A DNA stretch of 64,000 nt from Ryuthela nishihirai (Eukaryota; Arthropoda; Arachnida; Araneae; Heptathelidae), in the NCBI GenBank assembly GCA_038380435.1, contig JAWZYU010000007.1:25647001-25711000 (forward strand). The letters run 5' to 3'. Positions 1 through 9,067 of this stretch are shown one piece after another. The notes beneath the pieces were generated by a model. It worked only from the letters and a program-made list of their open reading frames with translations. It did no database searches and was not told the origin of the DNA. Position 1 is the stretch's first letter. Each line of letters opens with the position of its first letter. The position numbers and the translations under genes were made by a program.

Positions 1-660
1 CTTATTATATCTGATTAATTTTCCTTATCAGTGAAAGTGACTTTCTTTCTTTCACTGACAATCTTCTTTTCCGTATCTTCGGCTTTACACGGGTACTTAA
101 AAAGCGATTTTGTTCTCGAACTGATTTTATTCTTTTCGAACTCGATTTTATTCTTTTCGCTTCTTTTTCTACTTCATTTTACAACATTCCACAACTTCTC
201 TTGATGCCTTCTTGAGACTCCCCACATGTCGTGATGTTGAAAGAACTGTCGTAGTACAGTTTATGTTGTCAAGAGAGAAATCATTTAATCGCGAGAACAG
301 TCGTATCAGCTGTGCAATTCAATGGGTAAGAGATTTTCTGCTTTCTCTTCTGGGAATCGAAGATGCAATAAAAACACCACGTGCTTTCAAAATCAGTTTC
401 CTTCTGAAAAATTCATCGCTTGCGGGAAATGACCTTCGTTGGAAGCATCGAAGCTTCAAAAGGAAAAAGAAAAAAGAAAAATCTTGTATCGGGAAAGATT
501 CCGATGGGTTTGCAATTTCGCCGTCAAGGAAATGATTGAGCACTAAATCGGATTTTAGGAGTCATTCCTCCAGAATGTACGAAACAACCGATATTGATTA
601 TGGGAATATTAATTTTCCCGTTATTGAACTTTCATCATTTGTTTACCCTTTTCTTAGTTA
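1..660. other. Intergenic stretch, no gene recognised
   Basis: AT-rich sequence with pyrimidine-rich CTTT runs near the left edge. A 107-codon open frame on + (212-535) has a lysine-rich end and no motif I recognise; an overlapping 74-codon frame lies on the other strand. I see no promoter, splice pattern or repeat family that would support either as a gene. Confidence 0.4.
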
Positions 661-663
661 GAT

Positions 664-1038
664 TGGGAGGGGGGGGGGGGGGTTAGTCGGTAGCATGCAA
701 GTTCGTAATCTGCAGTTCCCTGGTTTCAGTCCAACGTTAATATCACGCTGGACCAGCGTTAATATTTGTCTCCGCAAAACTCCCCACTCTGCCCTCGGTT
801 CGTAAGGGATACCGATGGGCTTGGAAAGAGAGCTGTCCGACGGATGGGTTGTTAAACCGTGGCCCAGTGTGTGGGAGAGCCATACTCTGTGAACATTAAA
901 GAGCACACTGAATGTCCTTGACGGGAGGCCATTTGACCTTGAACCCTAACGGTAGGCCTCTTGACCTTTGTCTCCTAACAGCTATCCAGTGGGTCTCCTC
1001 CCCACCATCCTTCTATGAGCCCTCGGGATCCTTGTGCC
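664..1038 (+). repeat. SINE family A, old diverged copy ending in a fold-back
   Basis: Begins with a G run and a decayed tRNA-like head (box A remnant GTTAGTCGGTAGC), then the family body, including GATGGGCTTGGAAAG and GAGAGCCATACTCTGTG. It is much more diverged than most copies here. The normal 3' end is missing: at 1038 the sequence reverses and 1041-1065 is a near-perfect inverted copy of 1013-1038, so the SINE folds back on itself. Confidence 0.85.
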
Positions 1039-1173
1039 AGGGCACAAGGACCCTGAGGCTCATAGGACTCTGAGGTATTTTTTGCACATTAATACCTATT
1101 GCACTATCATACCTATACATCAATTTATTGCACTATCAATACCTTATACATCAATACTTAAAACAACCCAATC

Positions 1174-1303
1174 GAGTTAGGTTGGATTATTTTACATCTA
1201 AGAAGAGGGGGGGGGGCTATGTGCATACAATGGCTAAATACCCTGGCCACAGAAACCCCAAGGGCTCAGAGATAAGTAGCAGAAGGAGAACCCACTGGAC
1301 AAC
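1174..1303 (-). repeat. SINE family A, 3' fragment
   Basis: Minus-orientation remnant of the 3' third of the family: a diverged GGTTGGATTATTTTAC, then GGCTAAATACCCTGGCC and AAGGGCTCAGAG, ending at CCCACTGG. The rest of the element is absent. Its opposite orientation to the preceding copy suggests either a separate insertion or an inverted duplication of that SINE's missing end. Confidence 0.7.
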
Positions 1304-2156
1304 CATTTTGACCAGGTTTAAAGAAGAAGAACAGGGCACTTTTGAAAATGTTATCTGAAGGACTGAAGTTTGATCTGAGTAAACAGATTTAAAGAAAAAG
1401 TTCCGGGGACATCTGAAAATTCAATGTCAAACTTTTCGCGACTTTGACTTTTCAAGAAATCTTTATGTAAAAAAGTAACATAATATTTTTCATTTTGAAC
1501 ATACTGTGTATATTATTTCACATAACAATAACCTTAATACCTAGTAGCACAAACTAAAACTTGGAAAATGTAGGTAAATTAAAAAAAAAACATTGTTATT
1601 GTGTGTATTTTTCATACGAATGGATTTTCTGTAAAATGTTTTAATTTTCGGTCAGTTAAAAGGTCCCTAAAGATTTCGCAAGAGACCCGAAAATTAATTT
1701 TTACTTGCAACAAAACCTTGAAGGTCCACTTTTTACAAGATTTCTGATCCTAACATATTAAATTCATGTTTGAAAAAAATTCTTTTAATTGGATGGAAAG
1801 GGAATTTCTTCTCCAGCAGTTTTCTTCACCGATTTCTTCGTTCACAAGTGGAGAAAGTCGCGACAGAGCGTAGTCAGATCTCCCACGTTTGCAAAGCCGT
1901 TCGAGATTCCAAACCCCGTTCCATTACAGGTTGCTGTTCAGTTTTTTAAACTAACGTAACGAAAACATGTGTTCCAAATTTGGCACCTGTCGATAAAGTA
2001 TCTGGGGAGCTACAGGACGCCAAAATTTATTGAAACAGATATAAAGGTTAACAACGCGCATAGTAAGTAAGCCAACGGAGACCATAAGGTACTCGTAAAG
2101 TTTTTTGGGTACGCCGTGAGAGCCCCAAAGCATGCATTATGGGAATATTAATTTGT
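1304..2156. other. AT-rich stretch without a recognised feature
   Basis: No coding potential beyond short random frames. A duplicate of the GGGTACGCC.TGAGAGC end of the adjacent hAT-type MITE appears at about 2098-2130, so the left edge of that MITE was partly duplicated here. Confidence 0.4.
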
Positions 2157-2347
2157 AAGCTGTAAAAGTTTTTTTGGGTACGCCATGAGAGCTCAAAAGT
2201 CGCCAGATATATGTTATATATATAGATGTTTTATTTTATTCCCATTGTTATACTATAACTATAGTTTTATCTATCTAAACAAGGGATACGCCAGTTACAT
2301 ACACATTTGCAGGGGATACGTGAAGCATAAAAGGTTGAGAACCACTG
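2157..2347 (-). mobile_element. hAT-type MITE (family G), copy 1
   Basis: Minus-strand relative of the element at 11472-11664. Its terminus at 2347 reads, on the minus strand, CAGTGGTTCTCAACCTTTTA, the classic hAT-type end, followed by the shared ATGCTTCACGTA..CCCTG segment and the CTGGCGTA motif. The opposite end keeps GAGCTCTCATGGCGTACCC but lacks the matching GTTGAGAAC terminus, so this copy is truncated or rearranged on its left. No coding capacity. Confidence 0.7.
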
Positions 2348-2351
2348 ATGT

Positions 2352-2401
2352 AAGTAGAAGAAAGACATACTTCCCTACGGAAATATGTCTTTCTTCTACT
2401 T
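2352..2401. repeat. Perfect 18-bp inverted repeat (hairpin)
   Basis: Arms 2352-2369 and 2384-2401 (AAGTAGAAGAAAGACATA and its exact complement) with a 14-nt loop. It directly abuts the MITE end. It is one of several short hairpins made of otherwise unique sequence in this window. Confidence 0.85.
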
Positions 2402-2597
2402 TCATTATCCGCACGGATACCATTATCATTATGATGATGATTATAATCTCAAATTTTCAGTCCACCTGCATTTCGATCGAAATTTTTTATAATAGTGTTT
2501 CCGCTACTGTTCTGTTAATAAAGATCTGCTCAAGCTGTACAATCAATTTAATATTAATAATATCTAAACCGAATTCCGGGCACATTTATTTGTCAGG

Positions 2598-2845
2598 GTT
2601 GGGTTGTTTTACTCTGAGCGGCACTTTTTTTGCACACCATGGGCTAAATGGCCAGGTCACATGGACCCCGAAGGCTCAGAGAAGGTTGGGGGAGGGGACC
2701 CACTGGAACAGCTATTGGGAGACAGATGGTAGCCTCCCGTCAAGGCCATCCAGCGTGTTCTTTAATTTTCACAGGGTATGGCTCTCCCGCACACGGGGCC
2801 ACGGCTTAACGTCCCATCCGACGGACGACGGCCTTTCCAAGCCCA
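2598..2845 (-). repeat. SINE family A, 5'-truncated
   Basis: Minus orientation. The 3' end (GGTTGGGTTGTTTTAC) is at the left and the copy stops at CCTTTCCAAGCCCA, so the tRNA head is missing. Flanked by a 13-bp target-site duplication with one mismatch: TTTATTTGTCAGG at 2585-2597 and TTTATTAGTCAGG at 2846-2858. A duplication around a 5'-truncated copy fits target-primed reverse transcription by a LINE. Confidence 0.9.
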
Positions 2846-2879
2846 TTTATTAGTCAGGAACAGAGCCTTTAATTCAAGG

Positions 2880-3778
2880 ACTGTCGCCAGAAAACGGGGA
2901 CGTATGTTCAACGTAGTTTTGAAGTACTCCTAGCGATCGTCTCTCTCAGCTGAAGAACTGTAGCAGCTTTGTTTGTCCTACAATTCTTGCCAATAAACGC
3001 TTTTTCCTCTCTTTCAGTCTTTTCATCCCGAATGTGCCACGATTAGCGGACTTTTTTTCAATAAAACATTGTCATTCTCCATATACTTGGGATATTGGGC
3101 CCCATGGTTTTCTGCTGAGTTTCATCACCTCCGGGAGGGACACTCCTGTCCATCGTGTGGGGCGGAGGTGGCTCAGTCGGTAGCGCGCCAGGCTCGTAAT
3201 CTGTAGTTCCCAGGTTCGAGTCCCAGCTGGGTCAGCGTTGAGATTTATCTCCGCAAAATTTCCCGCCCTGCCCACGGTCAGTAGGGGACACCGATGGGCT
3301 TGGAAAGGCCGCCGTCCGTCGGATGGGACGTTAAGCCGTGGCCCCGTGTCCGGGAGAGCCATACCCTGTGCACGTTAAAGAATACGCTGGATGGCCTTGA
3401 CGGCAGGCTACCATCTGTCTCCCAACAGCTGTTCCAGTGGGTCCCCTCCCCCAACCTTCTCTGAGCCTTCGGGGTCCATGTGACTTGGCCATTTAGCCCA
3501 TTGTGTGCAAAAAAGTGCCGCTCAGAGGTAAAACAACCCAACCCAACCCTGTCCATCGCGCTTCAACGATGAGCCTCCTTTTGAAGTCAGCCAGATCAAT
3601 CAGATGTCTTTTTACTCATGTCGCATTTTCACATTACTTCCCACCATGACTTTACGGCTTTTATAGAACTTGGTAGTAACGGAGAATACTTACATCAGTA
3701 AGACATTTTGCATATATTGGAATATTTCAAGGAACTTCATGCGAGATTCATTCTTCATAGTAGTTTGACCAGGCAGTG
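2880..3778 (-). pseudogene. Tc1-like transposon relic (copy 1), interrupted by a SINE
   Basis: The outer terminus at 3778 reads, on the minus strand, CACTGCCTGGTCAAACTA and is preceded by TA. An ATG at 3619 opens a broken N-terminal Tc1 helix-turn-helix region; across frames I read MSKKTSD, then DLADFKRRLIVEARWTG, then a decayed stretch that includes RLLARIVG. Stops and frameshifts are frequent and the catalytic region is not recognisable. The 5' leader and start match the second copy at about 7630-8446, so these are two members of one family. A SINE A copy sits at 3156-3547 inside the coding part. Family: Tc1/mariner (established from the N-terminal pattern); the exact clade is unknown. Confidence 0.55.
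3156..3547 (+). repeat. SINE family A, full-length
   Basis: Starts at the G-rich leader and box A (GGCTCAGTCGG), then box B (GGTTCGAGTCC), the full body, and an end of AAAACAACCCAACCCAAC. An exact 11-bp target-site duplication CCTGTCCATCG lies at 3145-3155 and 3548-3558. The insertion splits a Tc1-like relic whose reading continues on both sides. Confidence 0.95.
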
Positions 3779-4442
3779 TACAGGATTATTATAAAAGAGT
3801 TCAAATATTATAAAGTGATATATATATATATCATCCCCCACCCCCTTTGAAAATGCTAGTAAATGGAATGGAGGCGAAAATATATTAAATATACAGGGTG
3901 ATTGTAAACTCTTTCAACAAAAGAAGAGGGGTGATCGTACACATCAAGACGTACAATTGTTGCAATGGAACCTGGGGTTGCATTCCACTTCTTCCGCCAA
4001 AGTCACGTAATCGATTTATGAGTTGCTTAATTACATTCGCGTCAGAGAAAGACTCAAAGTAGCTGCTCGAAGTGGCGTCCGAGGGCGTTGTTGCACAGCC
4101 CACACCTGCGAATGAAGGACTGTCGCACTCTCTCGTAGACTCCTGGTGTGGTGTTGGTCTTGTCCGCTGCAACACCGATTCTCGCGACGAGATCTTCCAG
4201 GGGGTCCACAGGTGTCTCGTACACAAGTGTTTTAATGTGCCCCCAGAAGAAGAAGTCTAGTGGATTGAGGTCCGGGGAGAGTGGAGGCCAAGCCAAAGAT
4301 CCACCACGTCCAATCCACTGCCCGGGATATGTTGCATTTAGGAAGTATCGGACTTCGATGGGGCTACATCATGCATAAACCACATGCCCCTCTGCGTGGT
4401 TAGTGGAACACCCTGCAACAGACTGGGAAGCACTTGCTCCAG

Positions 4443-4804
4443 AGCGCCAGGCTCGTAATCTGTAGTTCCCAGGTTCGAGTCCCAGCTGTGTCAGCTTTGA
4501 GATTTATCTCTGCAAAATTCCCCGCCCTGCACACGGTCAGTAGGGGACACCGATGGGCTTGGAAAGGCCGCCGTCCGTCGGATGGGACGTTAAGCCGTGG
4601 CCCCGTGTGCGGGAGAGCCATACCCTGTGCACGTTAAAGAACACGCTGGATGGCCTTGACGGGAGGCTACCATCTGTCTCCCAACAGCTGTTCCAGTGGG
4701 TCCCCTCCCCCAACCTTCTCTGAGCCTTCCGGGTCCATGTGACCTGGCCATTTAGCCCATGGTGTGCAAAAAAGTGCCGCTCAGAGGTAAAACAACCCAA
4801 AACA
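4443..4804 (+). repeat. SINE family A, 5'-truncated, nested in the mariner-type transposase
   Basis: Lacks the G-rich leader and box A and begins at GCGCCAGGCTCG. Box B and the whole body are present, ending at AAAACAACCCAAAACA. An exact 11-bp duplication ACTTGCTCCAG lies at 4432-4442 and 4805-4815. The coding sequence of the interrupted gene continues on both sides, so this insertion postdates the transposon. Confidence 0.95.
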
Positions 4805-5395
4805 ACTTGCTCCAGAAACACACGGTAAGCTGCGCCAGCCAGTCATTCTGGCAAGAGGTAAGGTCCCTCCAGACTGTCACCCAGGATACCTGCCCAGATG
4901 TTGACGCCAAATTTCTGCTGGCGTTTACGAGGGTCAGTGACGTGTGTATTTCCTAAGCCGAAGTTTGCTGGTTGTGATTGTTGAAAATGCGTTCCCGGGT
5001 AAACGTGGCCTCATCACTAAATAACACTAATGCGGGAAATTGCGGATTAACATTGTTCATCTGGAGCATCCATCTAACAAACTATACCCAGCGGGGATAG
5101 TCATCTTCGTTCAAAGCTTGGACCTTCTGCACGTGGAAGGGACGCATCCGTGCCTCATGTAGGACATTCCACATCGAAGTTTGACAAATTCCCATTTCTG
5201 ATGACACCACTCGCATACTTGTGGAAGGAACTTCTGCAAATCGCTGCAAGACACGTTCTTCCATTTCCGGTGTCCGCACACTTCGCGAACGTCCAGTATC
5301 ACTCACTGAGATAGCCAACTAGCCAGTTTCACGGAGTCTTCGATCAACACTGGCGAAGGTCGAATGGTAAGGAATACGACGATTCGGAAATATCT

Positions 5396-5506
5396 CGTAT
5401 TGTAAACTCTTTCAACACTCTTTTCTCGTATTGTAAACTCTTTCGTATTGTATTTCTCGTATTGTAATTTTTGTTGAAAGAGTTTACAATACGAGAAATA
5501 ACAATA
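5396..5506. repeat. 111-bp fold-back insert carrying TIR-like motifs
   Basis: Contains the transposon's own terminal core TGTAAACTCTTTCAACA in direct and inverted orientation (forward at about 5400-5417, a partial copy near 5434, inverted at about 5472-5490). Removing it joins the codons for LYQE and FPNRR without a gap, as expected for the transposase N-terminus, so it is a precise insertion into the coding region. Confidence 0.75.
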
Positions 5507-5900
5507 CTTGGTACAATCTTTGTGCTTCACGTCCATTACCACCAGCTTGGCCGTACATCAGATGCAGATCCGCCAATTCCTCGGATGTGTAGTCTTCCAT
5601 ATCCTTCATGAATATGTCACTTATCATGTGAAGTTATCACGGTAATGTCGATGAACGGGTTCGGCTGCGTTTTAAAATGTTTGTTCTTAATCGTCTACGC
5701 ACTTGCTCAGCGCACTTGATTTGCATCTTGTGATTTTCATGCACGGTTGTAAATACTTGTGCATGCGTGGCGTTTTTCGAAAGTACTCTTTTCTGGCGGA
5801 AGGAGTGGAATGCGGCCCTAGGTTCCATTGCAAAAATTGGTCGTCTTGATGTTTACTATCACCTCTCTTTTTTGTTGAAAGAGTTTACAATCATCCTGTA

Positions 5901-6290
5901 TTTATCTTTGACACGTATATTTAAAGATTTCTTTTAAAAACCACTAAAACGGAGGGAAACATTTTATACCAAAATCAGATTCTGGCTCAATCTTGCCACA
6001 CACATTTATTTTTTGCAGATCTCGACTTGAATATTAAATTGCATCAAAGACATTGACAAAAATGTAAAAAACAAACAAAAAAGGAGCAAGGAAGTTTGAA
6101 TACCTATGCTTAAGTACTAATATTTTATATCATTGCGAAAGTTTTTACAACTCTGGTATTTTAGTAATTGGCGAACTATTTTTAAATTATTAAAGTACTT
6201 GACATTGAAACTTCGTGATTGAGAAACAGACTGCTCATCATTAAAATTTCCTCACCTAACGACAAACGTCACAGTAGTGGATCAAAAACC
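5901..6290. other. AT-rich stretch, nothing recognised
   Basis: Low-complexity A/T-rich DNA between the mariner-type element and a Tc1-like relic. No long frame, no inverted repeat and no match to the repeat families in this window. Confidence 0.4.
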
Positions 6291-6299
6291 TGGGGAATG

Positions 6300-7340
6300 T
6301 TATGTTGGTGAACATTGAGTCATGCTTCATACACCTGTGGGCTGAGCTAGGCAACCGCGATGGAGAGCTGGAAGGCAGTGGTGAGTGTCCCCACGTGTTC
6401 TACAGGGAGATAGATCTGGGGAATGTGCAGGCCATGGAAGCATATTCGTATCACATAGGCACTGTTGGGATTTGAGAGCCATCTGTGGGTGAACATTGTC
6501 CTGCTGAAAAATAGCGTTGTAATGGAGCGTAGAAAGGGCAGAAGGACTTGACCCAAAATGGTTTCAATATGTCTTGCCGTCAATGTGGCGTCAATAACAA
6601 CCAGATTTGAAAGGCTATTGTAACTTAATGCTTCTCATAATATTATTTTCGGTATTGGCCCGGTACAACGTCGGATATAGGGGGAGGGGGGTCAAGGAGG
6701 CCATGCCTTCCCCCCTTTAAGAATTCTGGTGAGGGTAACAGGAGAGAAAAATTATTAAACCAATGAATTCTTCATGCAATTTTTTCAAGAACATTTTAAA
6801 AATCTCGAACACGGTGGGTAATGTTATACTATAATGAAAAGCCTGGCTCTTGCCTCCCCCCCCCCAGTAATTTTTTTCTAGTTGTGGGTCGGGCCCAATA
6901 TAACGCTCTCTGACGTCTATCTGGATTACCTCTATCAGAGGAGTGTCTCTAGACATTCATACGGCCATCGTCGGATACCAAACTTAAATATCATTCGTCG
7001 CTAAAGATGACACAATACCAGTCCTGTCCCCAAGCAGTTGTTTCCCTGCACTAATGCAGATGGCGATGGCGATGGAATAGCATCAGAGGTAGACAAACCA
7101 ACGGAGGCACGAATGCAGCGCCAATTCTTGAAGTCATATTCTAATAATGCTCCAGACAGCCGTAAAAGGATAGCGTCACGATGTTCGAAATATGGCGGCT
7201 TGTGACATCTGTCTCCTATCTCTAGTCAGCCGATCCGTCGGTCTTCCGGTTCCGGACGTTTTCCTGATGCCTCCAGAGCTTTCGTGACGTATCCGTTTAC
7301 TCATCATTTGCCGTATTGACCATCCAACTTCTGACAACCC
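6300..7340 (-). pseudogene. Tc1-like transposase relic, heavily decayed
   Basis: Read right to left. An N-terminal helix-turn-helix segment, GWSIRQ then SSGGIRKTSGTGRPTDR (about 7330-7220), resembles the paired-like domain and GRP linker of Tc1 transposases. Further on, DWYCV..SDE-like codons lie near 7000-7015. The better preserved block YNSLSNLVVIDATLTARH, then QVLLPFLR, lies at about 6640-6520. After frame changes come remnants of the PWPAHSPDLSP block with the last catalytic acidic residue (about 6440-6400). Several stops and frameshifts are present. It is interrupted by a 244-bp MITE at 6655-6898. Terminal repeats were not located. Confidence 0.7.
6655..6898. mobile_element. Short MITE inserted in the Tc1 relic
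   Basis: Termini TTGGCCCGG (left) and, on the other strand, TTGGGCCCGA (right), both flanked by TA (6653-6654, 6899-6900). Both subterminal regions carry G-rich runs on inverted strands. No coding capacity. TA duplication and small size suggest a Tc1/mariner-type MITE. Confidence 0.55.
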
Positions 7341-7926
7341 CCAGTGATTCGACACCCTTTCAAATTTAAATCGGCTGTACATAAGGTAATTTATTAATTT
7401 AATTAACAGTAATTTCATTTATGCAATTTATTGTAAATTTTAAATAAATTTTCCGTACTGGTAATTTCTCAATTAAATACATTTTATTTCCTATTTAGCT
7501 TCATTAACTACAACTTAATAGCTTCCAGAAGTATCAAGTATTCTTGATTCATTGAATCTATTGTCTTGGTTCTTTATGACGTGGTTACATGGTTCCAGTT
7601 GAAAAAATCAGATGGCTATTAAAAAAAAAGTGTATTTTCAACCAATTATGTCAGCAGAATTTCTTGCTGACATAAGTATTTTACGTCACTACGAAGTCCT
7701 CTAAAAGTTGTAAAGGCATGGTGGAAAACAAAATCTAGTGCGACATGGGAAAAAAGGCTGGTCTGACTGACTTCCGAAAGGGGGACTCATCGTTGGAGCG
7801 CGATGGTCTGTGGAAAAAAATGGGGCACAATATCTCAAGTGTATGGAGAATGCCAAGGTTTCAAAAAAATGTCCGCCAATCATAACAAATTCATGAGGAT
7901 AAAGGCTTTGAATAATATAGAGGATA

Positions 7927-8087
7927 AGGGCTTGGAAAGGCCGCCGTCCGTCGTATGGGACGTTAAGCCGTGGCCCCGTGTGCGGGAGAGCCATACCCTG
8001 TGCACGTTAAAGAAAAGGCTGGATGGCCTTGACGAGAGGCTACCATCTGCCTCCTAATAGCTATCCAGTGGGTCCTCTCTCCCCGTC
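7927..8087 (+). repeat. SINE family A, internal fragment
   Basis: Covers the middle of the SINE body (GGGCTTGGAAAGGCCGCC to CAGTGGGTCC) without head or tail. It is followed at once by a second, longer segment that begins earlier in the consensus, so the two form a partial tandem array. Confidence 0.85.
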
Positions 8088-8372
8088 CTCCCCACGGTCA
8101 GTAGGGGACACTGATGGGCTTGGAAAGGCCACCGTCCATCGTATGGAACGTTAAGCCGTTTCCCCGTGTGCGGGAGAGCCATACCCTGTGCACGTTAAAG
8201 AACACGCTGGATGGCCTTGACGGGAAAATACCATCTGTCTCCCAACAGATGTTCCAGTGGGTCCCCTCCCCCAACCTTCCCTGAGCCTTCGGGGTCCATG
8301 TGGCCTGGCCATTTAGCCCATGGTGTGCAAAAAAGGGCCGCTCAGAGGTAAAACAATAAACAACCTAACCGT
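8088..8372 (+). repeat. SINE family A, 5'-truncated
   Basis: Starts at CACGGTCAGTAGGGGACAC, runs through the body and ends near AAAACAATAAACAACC. The head is missing. Located inside the Tc1-like copy 2. No clear target-site duplication, so insertion and later rearrangement cannot be separated. Confidence 0.85.
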
Positions 8373-8449
8373 GGCTGCCCATCTTTACCCGCGGAGGCCC
8401 AACAAAATATCAGGTAGATATCCATAATATATTTGACCAGACAGTGTAT

Positions 8450-9065
8450 GAACTGGTACTTAAGATCCAATAAATGTTTACATAGAGCTGCATCGGTGCT
8501 TTGTTTCCCTTTTGTTTATTTGAGAAATTTTCTCCAATTATCTTCTATCAGCGGGTAACAATGAATCAAGCTAAGGTTCGAATAAACAGCTTTAGGCTAA
8601 TGAATTTCTGCCTTAGGTAATAATCGGAAGCAGTTGCACTAAATGTTGCTCCTATCCATTTGCGACGTAAGTACGGACATAACTTGTTTGCTCAAGGACG
8701 AAAGGTGATATAACCTAAATTTGTGAATCTAGAACTTGCTGGTTCTAATTATTTACAGTTAATTTCAATGTAATATAATCCATTTCGTTTGTCATCATAT
8801 TGGCTCAAGTATAATAATAAGTGAACAACAACAATGCGATGCTCTGTGACATGTTAAACAATTAAATAGTACTATTCCAATTGGACGGCCAGTGGTATAG
8901 AGGGATCTTTGTTAATCTATGAGGAAATTTTCGTAAGTTAACGATAATTGGATTTTAAAAGTGAGAAAAAAAAAACACTAACATTTTTTTTTCAGTGCTT
9001 GAGAAACTTATTAAAGTTGTTTTGCAAGATGAGCTTTAAACTAATTTCGCTAAAATGATGATGAA
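8450..9065. other. AT-rich stretch, nothing recognised
   Basis: Unique-looking sequence between the Tc1-like relic and the minisatellite. It holds no long frame and no copy of the repeat families found elsewhere in the window. Confidence 0.4.
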
Positions 9066-9067
9066 AG

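Larger units (their letters stand above)
4054..5609 (-). pseudogene. Mariner/Tc3-like transposase, broken by two insertions
   Basis: A cut-and-paste transposase that would bind the terminal repeats and excise the element with a DDE-type catalytic triad. From an ATG at 5609 the order is: an N-terminal region (EELADLHLMYGQAGGNG, then LYQ), interrupted by 5396-5506, then FPNRRIPYHSTFASVDRR; a stop; a helix-turn-helix region around TGRSRSVRTPEMEERV and GICQTSMWNVLHEA; the first catalytic Asp in LVLFSDEATFTRE (about 5030); then a frame change and NIWAGILGDS. SINE A is inserted at 4443-4804. The gene resumes with WPPLSPDLNPLDFFFWGHI and ends RRCGLCNNALGRHFEQLL. At least two frame breaks or stops besides the insertions make it inactive. 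The family assignment is firm; the subfamily is not. Confidence 0.85.
3894..5898 (-). mobile_element. Mariner-type DNA transposon, full length, with two nested insertions
   Basis: Both ends are present: left CAGGGTGATTGTAAACTC and right, on the minus strand, CAGGATGATTGTAAACTC. The inverted repeats extend for about 43 bp and are flanked by TA on both sides (3892-3893 and 5899-5900). The element holds one transposase gene on the minus strand. Removing the nested SINE, one copy of its duplication and the 111-bp fold-back insert leaves about 1.5 kb, a normal length for the superfamily. The element at 38659-40217 has a related terminus and the same transposase C-terminus. Confidence 0.9.
7630..8446 (+). 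pseudogene. Tc1-like transposon relic (copy 2) with the middle replaced by SINE sequence
   Basis: The 5' leader (about 7650-7744) and the ATG at 7745 (MGKKAGLTDFRKG, then a frameshift where LIVGARW is expected) match the copy at 2880-3778. The centre of the gene is missing and two SINE A segments occupy 7927-8372. Just after them the typical Tc1 C-terminus appears in one frame as RGGPTKY (about 8390-8410). The right terminus TTTGACCAGACAGTG ends at 8446 next to TA. So the two ends survive while the catalytic core was lost. Confidence 0.6.

Noticed and set aside
2185..2853. 222-codon plus open frame
   Set aside because: It runs through a hAT-type MITE, a hairpin, unique DNA and a SINE in turn, so it is a chance frame.
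3159..3230. Functional tRNA genes at SINE heads
   Set aside because: Boxes A and B are present, but they are followed by the SINE body and lack a full cloverleaf with 3' acceptor pairing and a terminator; copies are dispersed with target-site duplications.
3072..3556. Recurring 'MALPHTGPRLNVPSDG' and 'GCFTSERHFFAHHGLNGQ' type frames at many positions
   Set aside because: They are both-strand readings of the SINE A body. Their recurrence reflects SINE copy number; copies have no shared start context or coding conservation that I can see.
5637..5828. 63-codon minus frame upstream of the mariner-type transposase
   Set aside because: It lies between the right TIR and the better transposase start at 5609 and shows no domain; treated as leader.
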